In this document: piece by piece, positions 5,301 through 6,186 of the stretch | How the letters are laid out: every line of letters starts with the position of its first letter | How positions within the stretch are numbered: the stretch's first letter is position 1 | DNA from: Actinomycetota bacterium | GTDB lineage: Bacteria; Actinomycetota; Thermoleophilia; Solirubrobacterales; Solirubrobacteraceae | Direction of reading: 5' to 3' | NCBI GenBank assembly: GCA_005788585.1 | Contig: SYBY01000342.1 | Location: 1-6,186 of the forward strand | Length of the DNA: 6,186 nucleotides | Translations under genes and position numbers: made by a program | Notes under the pieces: generated by a model | The model's input: the letters and a program-made list of their open reading frames with translations, nothing else | Told to the model about the DNA's origin: nothing | The model's database searches: none

Positions 5301-6186
5301 ATGCCCGCCTCCCACCGCCGCCTCACCCTGGCCGCCGTCTGCCTCTGCGCCTTCGCGGTCAACCTCGACGTGACGATCGTCAACGTCACGCTGCCGACGC
5401 TGGTGCGCGAGCTCGACGCGTCCACGCGCGAGCTGCAGTGGGTCGTCGACGCGTACACGCTGGTGTTCGCCGCCCTCGTCCTCGCAGCGGGGAGCCTCGG
5501 CGACCGCTTCGGGCGGCGTGGCACGCTGCTCGTGGGCCTCGGCGTCTACAGCGTGGGCAATGGGCTCGCGTCGCTGACGAGCTCGACCGAGGAGCTCATC
5601 GCGACGCGGGCGATCATGGGCCTCGGCGCCGCACTCATCTTCCCGACGACGCTCTCGATCATCACGAACGTCTTCACCGAGCGGGCCGAGCGGGCGAAGG
5701 CGATCGGCCTGTGGGGCGCGGTCACCGGGCTGGCGATCGCCCTCGGCCCGATCGCCGGCGGCGCGCTGCTCGAGTCGTTCTCCTGGCCGTCCACGTTCCT
5801 GGCGAAGGTGCCCGTCGCGCTGGTCGCGATCGCGCTCGTCCTGTGGGTCGTGCCGACGTCGAAGGACCCCGAGGCACCGCGGCTCGACCTCGGCGGCCTG
5901 GCCCTCTCGACCGTCTTCGTCGGGACGCTCGTCTACGCGATCATCGAGGCACCGGAGGCCGGGTGGCAGTCGGCCCAGACCCTCGGCCTGCTGGCCGCCG
6001 CACTCGCGCTCGGCGCGGTGTTCGTCGCCTTCGAGCGGCGGGTGACGCAGCCGATGCTCGACGTCCGCGTGTTCCGCAACCTGCGCTTCAGCGCGGCGTC
6101 GGTCTCCATCACCGTCGCGTTCTTCGCGCTGGCCGGCTTCATCTTCCTCATCACGCAGTACTTCCAGTTCCTCAAGGGCTACGGCC
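5301..6186 (+). CDS. DHA2-type MFS drug/proton transporter, N-terminal part (3' end outside window)
   Basis: Inner-membrane exporter of the DHA2 (EmrB/QacA) branch of the major facilitator superfamily; about 295 residues are visible of an expected 460-520. Diagnostic motifs appear in order: LDVTIVNVTLP at 22-32 in helix 1, motif A GSLGDRFGRRG at 64-74, motif B starting at Arg103 (RAIMGLGAALIFPTT), and the antiporter motif C region with G139, G143, G149-P150 and G153-G154 (LGPIAGG). The LDxGG loop (LDLGGLAL) and QPMLDVRVFRN loop before the ninth helix also fit. The start is the ATG at 5301; an in-frame GTG at 5292 would add three residues. Neither has a Shine-Dalgarno, consistent with a nearly leaderless transcript from the TATAGT element. 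The pump is divergent from the HxlR gene, the standard arrangement for a locally regulated exporter. Substrate cannot be deduced. Confidence 0.94.
   Translation, partial: MPASHRRLTLAAVCLCAFAVNLDVTIVNVTLPTLVRELDASTRELQWVVDAYTLVFAALVLAAGSLGDRFGRRGTLLVGLGVYSVGNGLASLTSSTEELIATRAIMGLGAALIFPTTLSIITNVFTERAERAKAIGLWGAVTGLAIALGPIAGGALLESFSWPSTFLAKVPVALVAIALVLWVVPTSKDPEAPRLDLGGLALSTVFVGTLVYAIIEAPEAGWQSAQTLGLLAAALALGAVFVAFERRVTQPMLDVRVFRNLRFSAASVSITVAFFALAGFIFLITQYFQFLKGYG

Overview
The window is about 6.2 kb of very GC-rich DNA, densely coding on both strands and strongly biased to G/C at third codon positions. That, together with the gene content (a DHA2-type MFS pump divergent from an HxlR regulator carrying an SCP2-like tail, a DUF427 protein, a DUF305 lipoprotein and a small Met/His-rich membrane protein), points to a high-GC actinobacterium (Actinomycetota). 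A finer placement, for example Thermoleophilia/Solirubrobacterales, is only a guess from gene style. No RNA genes, CRISPR arrays, insertion sequences or attachment sites were seen.

Layout, left to right. (1) Bases 2-652 (+) are the C-terminal half of a DHA2-type MFS transporter that begins outside the window, followed by a strong 13-bp hairpin (660-690). (2) Bases 725-1876 (+) hold two genes: a 140-aa Met/His-rich two-helix membrane protein resembling DUF6153, then a 217-aa DUF305 lipoprotein with paired M-x-x-H-H motifs and a Met-Asp repeat. Together they look like an envelope metal-handling (probably copper) pair. (3) Bases 1889-5221 (-) hold four tightly packed genes that read as one operon: an HxlR regulator, a DUF427 protein, an unrecognised 540-aa soluble protein and a 237-aa two-helix membrane protein. 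The last two overlap by 4 bp and are probably translationally coupled. (4) A 79-bp AT-rich divergent promoter region (5222-5300) with three ACTTG repeats separates the regulator from (5) a second DHA2-type MFS transporter (5301 to window end, +), of which the N-terminal ~295 residues are visible.

How they may work together: the HxlR protein most likely controls its own operon and the divergent pump in response to a small electrophile or drug-like ligand. Its conserved-position Cys10 and SCP2-like tail fit that idea. The 540-aa/237-aa pair is the least explained part of the window and the best candidate for something undescribed: a cytoplasmic protein coupled to a membrane protein with an external domain containing two cysteines, co-expressed with a stress-type regulator. 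The rightward metal pair and the leftward operon converge with only 12 bp between their stop codons and no reason to assume shared function.
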